Source of the DNA: CAMEGH01 sp052103595
GTDB lineage: Bacteria; Patescibacteriota; Saccharimonadia; Saccharimonadales; Saccharimonadaceae
Assembly: GCA_052103595.1 (NCBI GenBank)
Contig: JBQEKC010000001.1
Span: 186,001-250,000, forward strand
Length of the DNA stretch: 64,000 bases
Direction: 5' to 3'
The first letter of the stretch is position 1; each line of letters opens with the position of its first letter. The notes under the pieces are model-generated. The model saw only the letters and a program-made list of their open reading frames with translations. It was not told the DNA's origin and made no database searches. Made by a program: the position numbers and the translations under genes. This document shows, piece after piece, positions 17,285 to 26,451 of the stretch.

Positions 17285-18292
17285 TTATGATGGTAGTTTG
17301 ACGGTAAAAATCGTTTTCTCACCAGGGGTGCTTTGCGCGGTGATTTCGCCGTGGTGTAAGTCGACAATCTTCTTTGCCAGCGATAAGCCAAGGCCGTATC
17401 CAAACTCGTCGTTATTTGTGCGGGCGCTTTTGGCGCGGTAAAATCGTCCAAAAACCAGATCAATATCTTGCGCATCAATCCCCTTGCCGGTATTTTCGAT
17501 CCGAATACATTGCTTGCCTCGTTCGCGCAACAAACGTACGGTAACAGGACTATCCGCTGGGCTGTATTTTATGGCATTATCAAGCAGAATGATAAGTAGC
17601 TCGCGCATACTATTTGGATTTGCCTGTAGTCGTAGTGGCCGCTTGCTCTTTATTACGGTAATGCGCGGCTGCTCTTCTTTGGCAAGAATGTGAATTGCTT
17701 GTGTAACGCTTTCAGAGAGGTTGATCTCTTCCCATTCAAGTGACGAGGTTTCGAGTTGCGCAAGTTTTAAGAGAAGTGTTGAAAGATCGCTGAGGCGAGT
17801 AATCTCCTCAAGGTTACTATGAAGGATGTCGCGCATCTCGGTTTTAGTGGCTTTTTTGTCGCGGAGAACCATCTCTATTTCGGATTGCATGACGGCAAGC
17901 GGCGTGCGGAGCTCGTGGCTGGCGTCGCTGGTGAAACGGCTTTGCGCTTCATGCGCTTCTTCGATTGGCTGTAGCGTTCGCCGCGCCCACAAATAACTGC
18001 CCACACTAGCGACGCCAAATATCACCAGATTACTATACACGATAATGGTTAAAAGGTTGTCGGCTGCTTCGTCGTACTGGTGTTCGCGGACGGTTTTATA
18101 ATTATACTGTGTCGATAATTCACCACGCTCCTCAAGACTGACGCCAATGACGCCAAGCCGCGCAGAAAGTTCCCCGAGCGCTAAATTGTACACTAAAAAG
18201 CTAAACGTTATACTCACAAGCATAATCCCCACCAAGTACCAAACCGTCAGTTTTAGTGTGGCTGATTCAAACATCGTACGAATATTGTGCAT
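17285..18292 (-). CDS. Sensor histidine kinase of the ABC-exporter operon
   Basis: A two-TM sensor kinase of 335 residues. TM1 lies at about 13-35, a short extracellular loop of about 45 residues follows, TM2 is at about 80-100, then HisKA with FTSDASHELRTPL (His near 126), an N box LLDNAIKYS near 240, G1 NTGKGID and a G2 motif YGLGLSLAK. The ATG is one base after the stop of the response regulator gene, so the two are translationally coupled. It likely senses an envelope-active compound handled by the adjacent ABC transporter, by analogy with Bce- and Nat-type systems. Confidence 0.92.
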   Translation of the reverse strand: MHNIRTMFESATLKLTVWYLVGIMLVSITFSFLVYNLALGELSARLGVIGVSLEERGELSTQYNYKTVREHQYDEAADNLLTIIVYSNLVIFGVASVGSYLWARRTLQPIEEAHEAQSRFTSDASHELRTPLAVMQSEIEMVLRDKKATKTEMRDILHSNLEEITRLSDLSTLLLKLAQLETSSLEWEEINLSESVTQAIHILAKEEQPRITVIKSKRPLRLQANPNSMRELLIILLDNAIKYSPADSPVTVRLLRERGKQCIRIENTGKGIDAQDIDLVFGRFYRAKSARTNNDEFGYGLGLSLAKKIVDLHHGEITAQSTPGEKTIFTVKLPS

Positions 18293-18293
18293 G

Positions 18294-18971
18294 TTACGCC
18301 TCTAGCTTATAGCCAACGCCGCGCACTGTTTTAATGTAGTGCACGTTAAACTTGCTATCAATTTTATTACGCAAGTATTTAATGTAAACCTCAACAGTAT
18401 TAGGGAGAATGTCAGCATCAAAATCCCACACATGAGCAATAATGTGATCTTTACTGAGTGTGCGGCCATGTGCTTGCAATAGATATTCTAGCAGTGCGAT
18501 TTCTTTTACGGTAAGGTCGACAGGTGTGCCGTCGAACGTTACCTCACGAGTATTTGTATTAAGCGACAACTTCCCTGCTGTTAACGTGGTAGTGGTTTGT
18601 GCTGGCGGGCGACGCAGCAATGCTCGAACGCGCGCCAGTAGTTCATCCATTGAAAATGGTTTTACTAAGTAGTCATCAGCACCACTATCGAGCCCTTCTG
18701 TTCTTTGCTTAATGGCTCCCAGTGCGGTCAAAAAGAGCGCCGGGGTGGTGACGTGTTCGCTGCGAAGTTGCTTTAAAAGTGCCACACCATCGGCATATTC
18801 GTCACCAGGTAACATTCGGTCGATAATCAACACGTCGTACGGTTCGGTGCTTGCCATCGCGTAGCCAGCATCGGTATCGTGTTCGATGTCAACCGCATAG
18901 CCTTCGCTTTTAAGCACTTTTTGGAGTGCTTTTGCAAGCTTTACTTCGTCTTCAATCAGCAATATCCGCAT
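18294..18971 (-). CDS. OmpR/PhoB-family response regulator
   Basis: A 225-residue regulator: receiver domain with acidic pocket LLIEDE, phosphoacceptor Asp near 52 (DVLIIDRMLPGD), Thr/Ser switch and Lys in LVKPFSMDELLARV, then a winged-helix DNA-binding domain (KEIALLEYLLQAHGRTLSKD, VYIKYLRNKID, KTVRGVGYKLEA). It is the partner of the kinase directly downstream. The gene follows the ABC permease gene after 30 bases, so the order is ATPase, permease, regulator, kinase. Confidence 0.95.
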   Translation of the reverse strand: MRILLIEDEVKLAKALQKVLKSEGYAVDIEHDTDAGYAMASTEPYDVLIIDRMLPGDEYADGVALLKQLRSEHVTTPALFLTALGAIKQRTEGLDSGADDYLVKPFSMDELLARVRALLRRPPAQTTTTLTAGKLSLNTNTREVTFDGTPVDLTVKEIALLEYLLQAHGRTLSKDHIIAHVWDFDADILPNTVEVYIKYLRNKIDSKFNVHYIKTVRGVGYKLEA

Positions 18972-19001
18972 AGCAGTAGCTTACTCTCTTTTTCTGAAGA
19001 T

Positions 19002-20234
19002 TTACTTAAAAATACGTTTGAGCGACAGACGATCAGAGTATTCCATTGCACCGTAGCGGAACATCCGCACAGCTAAACGAATAATCAGTGCTCCAAGAAG
19101 CAACAGCACGGTGATAACAATCGTCGCTTCCATGGCAGAAAGTGTGCCAAAAGCGTTCCGTAACATGGCGGTGACCGGTGCAGTGAACGGGAAGTATGTA
19201 AATACTGCTACGACAAACTGTTCTGGATCGCTCAAAATCAACTGAATGATATAAAACGGAATGAACATTGCAATCATCGCGATACCAAACCATTGGCCAG
19301 CCTCTTTGGCAGTTGGCATAATCGCGCCGATTGCCACGAGGGTGCCCGTAAAGAGCAGCATGCCGCCGATAAAGAGTAAGAAGCCGATAAGCATTGTAAT
19401 TGGGTTAAACACAAACTCTTGCACCATAGCGATGTCTGGCAAATTTGCTGCACTGGCGCCGTCACTGCCCAAGAAAAGATACGCTGCCACAATTGGTATA
19501 ACCAAAATCAAGGCTTGTACAATGCCTGCCATGAACGTAGCGAGGAGTTTTCCGACAATCAAATCGGTTGGATTGAGCGTGGTGAGAATCATCTCTGTCA
19601 CGCGGTTTTCTTTTTCTTCAATAGTGCTATTGAGCAGATTATTGCCGAGCATCGCGATCGCAAAATAGAACAACACAAGGAAGACAAGCGGTGGGATGGC
19701 AGCCATCCATCCGGCCGAGGTATCACCATTTTCGTCGTAGGTTATGGTGTCGGTTTGGGCATCTCCCTGGGCAACAGCGACAAGCTGTGGGTCGTCGATT
19801 GCAGCGTTGGCGCTAAGCGACAACATTTGTTTAGCGACGCTGTCGTATTTGCCGTTATCAAACAGGCCGGCATCTTTCGCGTAGACTTCAATTGCGTCTT
19901 TCGAGACGTCCGCTGGGTAATAAAAGAATGCATCAACCGAATGATTTTTTACTTCTTCGATTGACTTGTCTTTATTATCGACTTTTTTTGCTTCAAACCC
20001 TTGTGCGATAGCGGGTGAGACAATGCCAGATTCATCTTGGTAGACAATACTAAATTTTTCTTTTGAAAGCTCATCTTGCTTATCAATACCTGCTTTTGAG
20101 CTGTAAAAGATGATGGCAAAAATTGCTGCCAACATAATTGGGAACGACAATGTCGCTGCCCAAAATGACGGTTTTTTAATCGTTCGAGTAAATTCAAACC
20201 AAATAACGGTTCCTAAATTGTGGTGACTTGCCAT
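19002..20234 (-). CDS. ABC-2 type exporter permease, NatB-like
   Basis: The membrane subunit of an ABC exporter, 410 residues. TM1 near residues 25-45 is followed by a large extracytoplasmic domain of about 130 residues (sensor-like: DELSKEKFSIVYQDESGIV onward), then five TM segments with the ABC-2 signature NLLNSTIEEKENRVTEMILT near 200. Architecture matches NatB (sodium or drug export), with the substrate unproven. The start ATG lies 3 bases after the stop of the ATPase gene. Confidence 0.9.
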   Translation of the reverse strand: MASHHNLGTVIWFEFTRTIKKPSFWAATLSFPIMLAAIFAIIFYSSKAGIDKQDELSKEKFSIVYQDESGIVSPAIAQGFEAKKVDNKDKSIEEVKNHSVDAFFYYPADVSKDAIEVYAKDAGLFDNGKYDSVAKQMLSLSANAAIDDPQLVAVAQGDAQTDTITYDENGDTSAGWMAAIPPLVFLVLFYFAIAMLGNNLLNSTIEEKENRVTEMILTTLNPTDLIVGKLLATFMAGIVQALILVIPIVAAYLFLGSDGASAANLPDIAMVQEFVFNPITMLIGFLLFIGGMLLFTGTLVAIGAIMPTAKEAGQWFGIAMIAMFIPFYIIQLILSDPEQFVVAVFTYFPFTAPVTAMLRNAFGTLSAMEATIVITVLLLLGALIIRLAVRMFRYGAMEYSDRLSLKRIFK

Positions 20235-20237
20235 ATT

Positions 20238-20993
20238 CTACTCCCCTCCTTGCATCACTGCTTGCTCGCCGTATACATGCAAGAAAACATCGTCCATTGA
20301 GTTTTTCTTAAACTGTTTTAGTACCTCTGGTACACTGCCGTAGGCTGCCTTGTTGCCGTTTTTCAGTAGAATAATGCGGTCACACAGGCGTTCAACTTCG
20401 CTCATGTCGTGTGAAATATAAACGATAGTGGCGCCCTTCTTCTTTTGTTCGTCAACAATATTCAGCAGTAAGCGGCGATTCACTGGGTCGAAGCCTTTGG
20501 TTGGTTCGTCTAAAATAAGAATGCTCGGGTCGTTCATAATGGTGACGCCTAGCTGTACTTTTTGCTGCTGCCCACCGGAAAGCTTGTCGATCTTGGTTTT
20601 GGCTTTATCGCTAAGCTGCACTTTTTCAAGGTATTCAAGCGACCAGTCACGTGCGTCGGCGCGTGAAAGGCCTTTTAGCTGCCCAAAATAGGTCATCACA
20701 TCAATGACAGATTCTTTTTTGTACAATCCGCGTTCTTCTGGCAAGTAGCCAAGTTCTGCGCCGTCTTCTGGTGTAAAGGCTTTACCGTTAATTAAAAGCT
20801 CACCTTCAGTTGGTTGATAAATACCCAAAAGCGCGCGCATTGTGGTGGTTTTACCACTGCCGTTGCTTCCCAAGAATCCAAACGTTTCGCCCTTTTTTAC
20901 CTCAAACGATAGATCATCGATCACCGTTTTTGTTCCGAACTTCATGGTGAAGTTATTAATCTCGATACATGCATCCGACGTTTTCTTAGACAC
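20238..20993 (-). CDS. ABC transporter ATP-binding protein, NatA-like
   Basis: The nucleotide-binding subunit for the adjacent permease, 251 residues. Walker A is GSNGSGKTTT near residue 40, signature LSGGQQQKVQLG near 138, Walker B ILILDEPTKGFD near 160, and an H-loop IVYISHDM. The start is GTG 20993 with GAAGGGAG upstream. The promoter region is shared divergently with tgt. First gene of the four-gene exporter/two-component operon ending at 17285. Confidence 0.93.
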   Translation of the reverse strand: MSKKTSDACIEINNFTMKFGTKTVIDDLSFEVKKGETFGFLGSNGSGKTTTMRALLGIYQPTEGELLINGKAFTPEDGAELGYLPEERGLYKKESVIDVMTYFGQLKGLSRADARDWSLEYLEKVQLSDKAKTKIDKLSGGQQQKVQLGVTIMNDPSILILDEPTKGFDPVNRRLLLNIVDEQKKKGATIVYISHDMSEVERLCDRIILLKNGNKAAYGSVPEVLKQFKKNSMDDVFLHVYGEQAVMQGGE

Positions 20994-21048
20994 AGAACAC
21001 TCCCTTCGTTATCTTATCAGTGTACGGGACGTGCTATAATCGTGCAAG

Positions 21049-22257
21049 ATGAATAACGGATTTAACTTTACCATAACAGAGAGATTGGCCGGAAAACACG
21101 GTCGTGCTGGCGTACTCGAAACGCCGCACGGTACGATAAAAACACCGGCGTTTATTCCTGTTGGTACGCAAGCGACGCTCAAAAGCTTAACGCCTGAACA
21201 ACTTGCTGCTACAGGTGCGCAGGCGTGTTTGGTAAATGCATACCACTTGTATTTGCGCCCTGGGCACGAAACCATTGACCACGCAGGCGGCGTGCAAGAC
21301 TTTATGAATTGGCACAAACCAACCTTTAGCGACAGCGGTGGTTTCCAGGTAATGAGCCTGGGCGTTGGCTTTAAAAAAGTGATTGATATGCTCGGAAAAG
21401 ACGGTGAAAATGTGACGCGTAAAAAAGACAAACTAGCGGCAATCGACGATGACGGCGTTACCTTCAAATCGCATTTAGATGGTAGTATGCATCGGCTTGA
21501 CGCCGAAACGTCCATGCAAATTCAGCACGGTATTGGCGCTGATATTATGTTCGCGTTTGACGAACTAACGACGCTGTATCACGACTACGACTACCAAGTA
21601 GAATCGCTCAAGTGCCGCACGCACCCCTGGGCAATTCGCAGCCTGAAAGAACATCAACGGCTGAATAAAGAGCGTTCGCACCGCCCGCCACAAGCTTTGT
21701 TTGGTGTGGTACAAGGTGCCAACCACGAAGATTTGCGCCGCGAATGCGCCCGCTTTTTGGGCAAAATGGACTTTGACGGCTACGGCCTGGGCGGTGCGCT
21801 CGAAAAAGCGCGCATTGGTGAAATTGTCGGCTGGATGTGCGACGAACTCCCCGAAAATAAACCACGCCACATGCTCGGCATTTCTGAACCAGACGATATT
21901 TTTGCCTGCATCGAAAACGGCGCCGATACTTTCGACTGCGTCTCCCCCGCCCGTGTGGGTCGCAACGGTGCGCTCTATACCACCAAAGGTCGCGTTAATA
22001 TTTGCCGCGCCGAGTTTAAAGAAGATTTTCGCTCCTTTGACGAAACGTGTGATTGTTACACCTGCAAACACTACAGCCGCGCCTACTTACACCACCTGTT
22101 CCGCACTGGTGAACTTCTTTCAAATACGCTCGCCACGATTCACAATGAACGGTTTATTGTAAAACTGGTGGACAATATCCGCGAAAGTATCAAAGACGGA
22201 ACATTTGAAGATTTCAAACAGCGCTTTTTAGCAGAATATTACGATAAAAAATTGTAA
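21049..22257 (+). CDS. tgt: tRNA-guanine transglycosylase
   Basis: Exchanges G34 of GUN-anticodon tRNAs for a queuosine precursor or queuine. The 402 residues include SDSGGFQVMSLG near 95, the nucleophile region MFAFDELT near 170 and the zinc site CDCYTCKHYSRAYLHHL near 335. TGCTATAAT at 21032-21040 gives a start two to three bases before the ATG: no leader and no Shine-Dalgarno. No preQ1 synthesis gene is in the window, so the base is probably scavenged. Convergent with a truncated MacB gene, sharing a strong terminator. Confidence 0.95.
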   Translation: MNNGFNFTITERLAGKHGRAGVLETPHGTIKTPAFIPVGTQATLKSLTPEQLAATGAQACLVNAYHLYLRPGHETIDHAGGVQDFMNWHKPTFSDSGGFQVMSLGVGFKKVIDMLGKDGENVTRKKDKLAAIDDDGVTFKSHLDGSMHRLDAETSMQIQHGIGADIMFAFDELTTLYHDYDYQVESLKCRTHPWAIRSLKEHQRLNKERSHRPPQALFGVVQGANHEDLRRECARFLGKMDFDGYGLGGALEKARIGEIVGWMCDELPENKPRHMLGISEPDDIFACIENGADTFDCVSPARVGRNGALYTTKGRVNICRAEFKEDFRSFDETCDCYTCKHYSRAYLHHLFRTGELLSNTLATIHNERFIVKLVDNIRESIKDGTFEDFKQRFLAEYYDKKL

Positions 22258-22380
22258 ATATCGCTACCGTATAGTGTAATTTCTTTATCGCAGAAATCCT
22301 GCGCCTGTATGCACAGTATGGCAGTCCACCTACGCCAATCCCAGATAGCGCACATACTCGAGGTGAAGATGTTCTTAAAA

Positions 22381-22415
22381 GAAAACGCCACCCGCTCTAC
22401 TGGGGTGGCGTTTTC
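22381..22415. terminator. Bidirectional terminator between tgt and the MacB fragment
   Basis: A 13-bp stem GAAAACGCCACCC / GGGTGGCGTTTTC with a 9-base loop and T-rich flanks. The 120 bases before it (22258-22380) show no feature. Confidence 0.85.
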
Positions 22416-22434
22416 ATTTTACAGAGTCAAGTTA

Positions 22435-22815
22435 TTATTCGTATCGCAGTGCTTCTACTGGGTCAAGCCGCGAAGCCTTGAGCGCTGGGAACAGCCCAAA
22501 CACTACGCCGATCAAGCTAGAAATACCAACGGCCAGCAAGATAGTCGATAGATCGATGACAACTTGCGTATCTGCGCTGCCTGCACCTGGTCCGCCAAAC
22601 CCGCCGGTGCTGACAAGGCTGGTAATGTGCGAGCCAAACACCATGCCAATCGCAATGCCGATGATCCCACCAATGAGCGTCAGGAGGAGCGCCTCAAGCA
22701 AGAACTGATAGACGATGTGGCGACGTTTTGCCCCAAGGGCGCGGCGCAGGCCGATTTCGTGTGTGCGTTCTGTGACGGTGACCAGCATGATGTTCATGAT
22801 GCCGATGCCACCACG
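22435..22815 (-). pseudogene. MacB/FtsX-like ABC permease, C-terminal fragment
   Basis: Only the last ~125 residues of a MacB-type permease are present: GGIGIMNIMLVTVTERTHEI followed by GLRRALGAKRR, then two TM segments and the FPALKASRLDPVEALRYE end. In intact proteins this block follows ~270 residues containing TM1 and the large periplasmic domain. Here homology stops abruptly at about 22812. The frame runs 24 further codons (to 22887) through unrelated sequence that is antisense to a histidine-kinase fragment. No ATPase partner is nearby. Truncation by rearrangement or misassembly is likely. Confidence 0.85.
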
Positions 22816-22816
22816 C

Positions 22817-23710
22817 CAACAGTCGATGTCACAATTGCCGGACGAGCTTTCGATAAATCGGTTTGATCGTGAGTTGCGCAGTGCCATCGATGAACGGTTC
22901 GATCAAACACGACACGCCTTATTAGTGCGGCTGATCTGGCTCAACATTGGCGCACTTTTGCTTGGCAGTGTGATTAGCTATGCACTGGCGCGTTGGTCGC
23001 TGCGGCCGATTGAAGCTGCAATGGAGGCGCAGTCGCAATTTGTCTCTGACGCTTCACGTGAGCTCCGGACGCCACTGGCTGTGCTGCAAACAACCAACGA
23101 GATTGCTTTGCGTAACAAAAAACTGCCCGCCAAAACAGCGCGCGAACTGATTGCGTATAACGTTGAAGAGGCGAAAAAGTTGCGCGATCTTTCGAACGTG
23201 CTGCTTGATCTTTCCAAACAAACAGATAGTATTGCGCAACTGAGCGAAGTGCCGCTTCAGGCGGTGGTGAGCGACGCTTTGCCGACTATTGTTACCCTCG
23301 CCCAAGCAAAAGACATTACAATTGATGACACACTACCAAACCTAACGGTGCAAACGAACCGCGCATTACTAACACGCATTATGGCGATTTTGCTTGATAA
23401 CGCCGTAAAATACAGTGACGCAAAAAGTAGCGTAAAACTTTCGGCTACGCAAGATGGTCCACGTGTGTTGCTTCGTGTGATTGATAATGGCGCTGGCATA
23501 CACGCAACTGATCTTCCGCACATCTTTCGCAGATTTTACCGTGCAGATAAATCACGCACTACTCATGCTACCCAAGGGTACGGCTTGGGGCTTGCCCTGG
23601 CCGAAAAAATCGCCACACAAATTCACGCAAACATCACGGTCAAAAGCGAGCCAGGAAAAGGTTCGACGTTTACTGTCACGCTGCCAGCAAGTAGCACTTC
23701 TCTTGAGTAA
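22817..23710 (+). pseudogene. Histidine kinase, N-terminally truncated, phosphoacceptor His replaced
   Basis: The reading frame matches a two-TM sensor kinase like the one at 17285 but lacks the start, TM1 and part of the sensor loop. Homology begins near QSMSQLPDELSINRF at about 22817, exactly where the oppositely oriented MacB fragment ends. TM2, HisKA and HATPase follow (LLDNAVKYS, DNGAGIH, YGLGLALAEK). The H-box reads SDASRELRTPL: the phosphoacceptor His is Arg (codon CGT). The frame stays open upstream to 22715 through the MacB antisense strand, without a credible start. Probably a decayed remnant; a misassembly is the alternative, though that would not explain the His loss. Confidence 0.8.
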
Positions 23711-23783
23711 TTTTCTCTGTCAACAGATTGCGTTAACTGCGTTTTCATGATAAGGTTTTATCATATACAAAGGAGATGACACC

Positions 23784-24944
23784 GTGAAAGTAAAAATTGA
23801 AATTGATACGCAAACACTCATCCGTTTCTGGCTGGTGGTGATTGGATTTGGATTGGCAGGATTGGCGCTTTACAGCGCACGAACCGCATTAATTTTGGTG
23901 TTTATTTCGTTGTTCTTGGCATTGGCGCTTAATTCGCCAGTGCACAATTTGGCAAAAATTATGCCTGGTAAAAGCCGTCTTGGCGGTACCGCTGCGGCGT
24001 TTGTTGCCGTGGTTGCGGTCATTATGGGTGTGATCTTTTTGGTCGTTCCACCGATGGTGCAGCAGTCGGCTCACTTCGCTGAAACGGTCCCTGGTTTGAT
24101 CGAGAAAAATCATAACCAGATTGACTCGGTCGGTACGCTTGTTGAAAAGTACAATCTTCAGCCGCAAATTGATAAAGCGGTAAACAACGTCAAAGAAAAC
24201 GCGACGTCATGGGCTGCAAACCTTGGGGTGAACATTGTAAATGGTGTTGGCTCGTTTGTTGGTGCGATGGTGTCGCTTTTGCTGGTGCTAGTGATGAGCT
24301 TTTTGATGTTACTTGAAGGTCCGGCCTGGATGAAACGGTTCTGGAATGTCTACACCGACGAAGCGCGTAAAAAACATCACCAAAAATTGGCCGATCGTAT
24401 GTACGCGGTAATGAAAGGATACGTGAATGGACAGATCGCGGTGGCGGGTATTGCTGGTGCGGCTGCCGGATTAACCGTCTTCATTATCTCGCTTTTTATC
24501 GAAGAAATTTCTGCTAACCTTGCCTTCCCTGTCGTGGCAATTGCGTTGATTTTGTCGCTTGTGCCAATGTTTGGTGCAACAATTGCCGGTGTTCTTATTA
24601 CGTTAATGTTGGCACTTAACAGTATTCCAGCGGCAATCATCTTCTTGGTTTACTTCATTATTTACCAGCAGGTAGAAAACAACTTTATCTCGCCAACTAT
24701 CCAGGCGAAATCAATCCAGCTTTCAGCGCTCATTGTGTTGGTGGCGGTGACGATCGGTACGTATATGTTTGGCTTGATCGGCGGACTTATCTCGATTCCA
24801 ATTGCTGGATGGATCAAGGTGCTGGTAGAAGATTATCTGACGGTTCGCAAAGCAGAGGCAAAAAAGAAACCAAGCAAATCAATGACAAAGTTGCTCTCGA
24901 AAGTTCGTTCGAGCGAAAAAGCTCCAAAAACAAAAAAAGCGTAG
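23784..24944 (+). CDS. AI-2E family transporter (PerM/YdiK-like)
   Basis: A membrane protein of 386 residues with about eight TM segments in the usual 3+5 pattern around a soluble helical region (ETVPGLIEKNHNQIDSVGTL). Family landmarks include the C-terminal QQVENNFISPTIQ near residue 300 and GLIGGLISIPIAGW near 335. The tail is very Lys-rich. Members have been linked to autoinducer-2 export or Na+/H+ antiport; the substrate here is unknown. The GTG start at 23784 has AAGGAG 8 bases upstream. A small GATAA-GGTT-TTATC hairpin lies in the leader. Confidence 0.9.
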   Translation: MKVKIEIDTQTLIRFWLVVIGFGLAGLALYSARTALILVFISLFLALALNSPVHNLAKIMPGKSRLGGTAAAFVAVVAVIMGVIFLVVPPMVQQSAHFAETVPGLIEKNHNQIDSVGTLVEKYNLQPQIDKAVNNVKENATSWAANLGVNIVNGVGSFVGAMVSLLLVLVMSFLMLLEGPAWMKRFWNVYTDEARKKHHQKLADRMYAVMKGYVNGQIAVAGIAGAAAGLTVFIISLFIEEISANLAFPVVAIALILSLVPMFGATIAGVLITLMLALNSIPAAIIFLVYFIIYQQVENNFISPTIQAKSIQLSALIVLVAVTIGTYMFGLIGGLISIPIAGWIKVLVEDYLTVRKAEAKKKPSKSMTKLLSKVRSSEKAPKTKKA

Positions 24945-24981
24945 GGTTTCCCTCGCCTTTTTGCTGTTTCTGCTCTATTGA

Positions 24982-26421
24982 TTACGATCGTTCCCAGATG
25001 GTATAGCGCGCGCTGTCACGTACAATAATGCCGTCCTGAGCAAGTTCCTCGCGAAGCTGGTCGCTGGTTGGCCAATCCTTTGCATCACGAGCCCGGCGGC
25101 GTTGTATGATGCGCTGTTTTTGGTCGTTGGTGATATCTGGCGTATCCGCTAGCAAGGTAAAGCCAAGCAGGCTGTCAACGTGCTCAAGAAAACCCGTGAG
25201 CGCTACCTGATTGATAGTATGAAGCGGTACATCGAGCACTTCACCAAGCACTTTATCAATATGTGCCAGTGCTTCTGGTGTGGCAAGATCATTTTCAAGA
25301 ATTTCTTTTAGTACATGCGTGGCTGCGCGCGATGGTGTATTGCCTTCTGGTGCATCAACGGTAGCGTACGTTTGGTGACGCAAGCTGGCTGCGCGGCGCC
25401 AATTTTTCAGGCGAACGCTGGCGGCCTCAAGGTTTTCGAACGTAAAATTACCTTCGCTGCGGTAGCTGCTTTGCAAAATAAACATGCGCAAATCTTGGGC
25501 GGTGAAGCCTCTTTCAGCGAGGTCTTCTATTGTATAGCCATTGCCCAGACTCTTTGAGATTTTGGTGCCGTTTACCTTCAAGTGATTGTTATGGAGCCAC
25601 ATATTTGAGAATTGTTCCCCACTAGCGGCTTCGCTTTGGGCAATTTCGTTGGTGTGATGGACGGGAATATGGTCGATACCGCCGGTGTGGATATCAAGAT
25701 GATCGCCGAGGATATCCATAGCCATAGCAGAACATTCTAAGTGCCAGCCCGGGAAGCCCATAATACTATTCTCGCCTTCTAGTAAATCCTCCGGTGTTTT
25801 CCACTGCATGTCCCTCACCTGCCCTTCAGGTGTGAACTTCCATAGGGCAAAATCAGTCGGGTTGCGCTTTTCCTCGTTCATTTCCACCCGAGCGCCAGCT
25901 TTCAGGCTTTCGAGATTAAGGTGTGCAAAATCTGCATAGGTTGGGAATTTGCTCGTATCAAAGTAAATACCGTCGCTGATTTGGTAGGTGTATCCCTTTT
26001 CTTTCAGCGTGCGCACGAGCGCTAGCTGTTCGTCGATGTATTCGGTGGCTTTGGTAATGTGCGTTGGCTTGATGATATTGAGCGTTTCAAGGTGTTTTAA
26101 GAAGTAATCGCCATAAAATGCGGCAATATCCCAGGCAGTTTTGCCTTCGCGCTTCGCACCTTTTTCGAGCTTATCTTCGCCGTCGTCTGCGTCGCTTACT
26201 AAGTGACCGACATCGGTAATATTCATCACTCGGTTGACGTTTAGGCCGTTCGCTTCAAGTGTACGCACTAAAATATCCCAATAAATATACGCTGCCCAAT
26301 TGCCGACGTGCAGGTAATCGTACACGGTGGGCCCGCAAGTGTAGAGCTTTACTTCGCCGGCTTGCTGTGGCGTAAATGGTTCAACGGTGCGAGTGCGGGT
26401 ATTGTAAAAACGAAGGCTCAT
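24982..26421 (-). CDS. cysS: Cysteinyl-tRNA synthetase
   Basis: Charges tRNA-Cys. The 479 residues carry the class I signatures HVGN (the HIGH equivalent, in TVYDYLHVGNW) and KISKSLGN (KMSKS). Zinc ligands are present: Cys in CGPT near residue 29, Cys in WHLECSAMA near 210, and His/Glu in HIPVHHTNEIAQSEA. The C-terminal helical anticodon region is complete. TGCTACAAT upstream predicts a leader of only about three bases. Confidence 0.96.
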   Translation of the reverse strand: MSLRFYNTRTRTVEPFTPQQAGEVKLYTCGPTVYDYLHVGNWAAYIYWDILVRTLEANGLNVNRVMNITDVGHLVSDADDGEDKLEKGAKREGKTAWDIAAFYGDYFLKHLETLNIIKPTHITKATEYIDEQLALVRTLKEKGYTYQISDGIYFDTSKFPTYADFAHLNLESLKAGARVEMNEEKRNPTDFALWKFTPEGQVRDMQWKTPEDLLEGENSIMGFPGWHLECSAMAMDILGDHLDIHTGGIDHIPVHHTNEIAQSEAASGEQFSNMWLHNNHLKVNGTKISKSLGNGYTIEDLAERGFTAQDLRMFILQSSYRSEGNFTFENLEAASVRLKNWRRAASLRHQTYATVDAPEGNTPSRAATHVLKEILENDLATPEALAHIDKVLGEVLDVPLHTINQVALTGFLEHVDSLLGFTLLADTPDITNDQKQRIIQRRRARDAKDWPTSDQLREELAQDGIIVRDSARYTIWERS

Positions 26422-26451
26422 AGTACTTCTATTGTAGCATGGTGCGAGTGA

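Noticed and set aside
22715..22816. Upstream extension of the kinase frame as a true N-terminus
   Set aside because: It is the antisense of the conserved MacB C-terminus and encodes no TM1.
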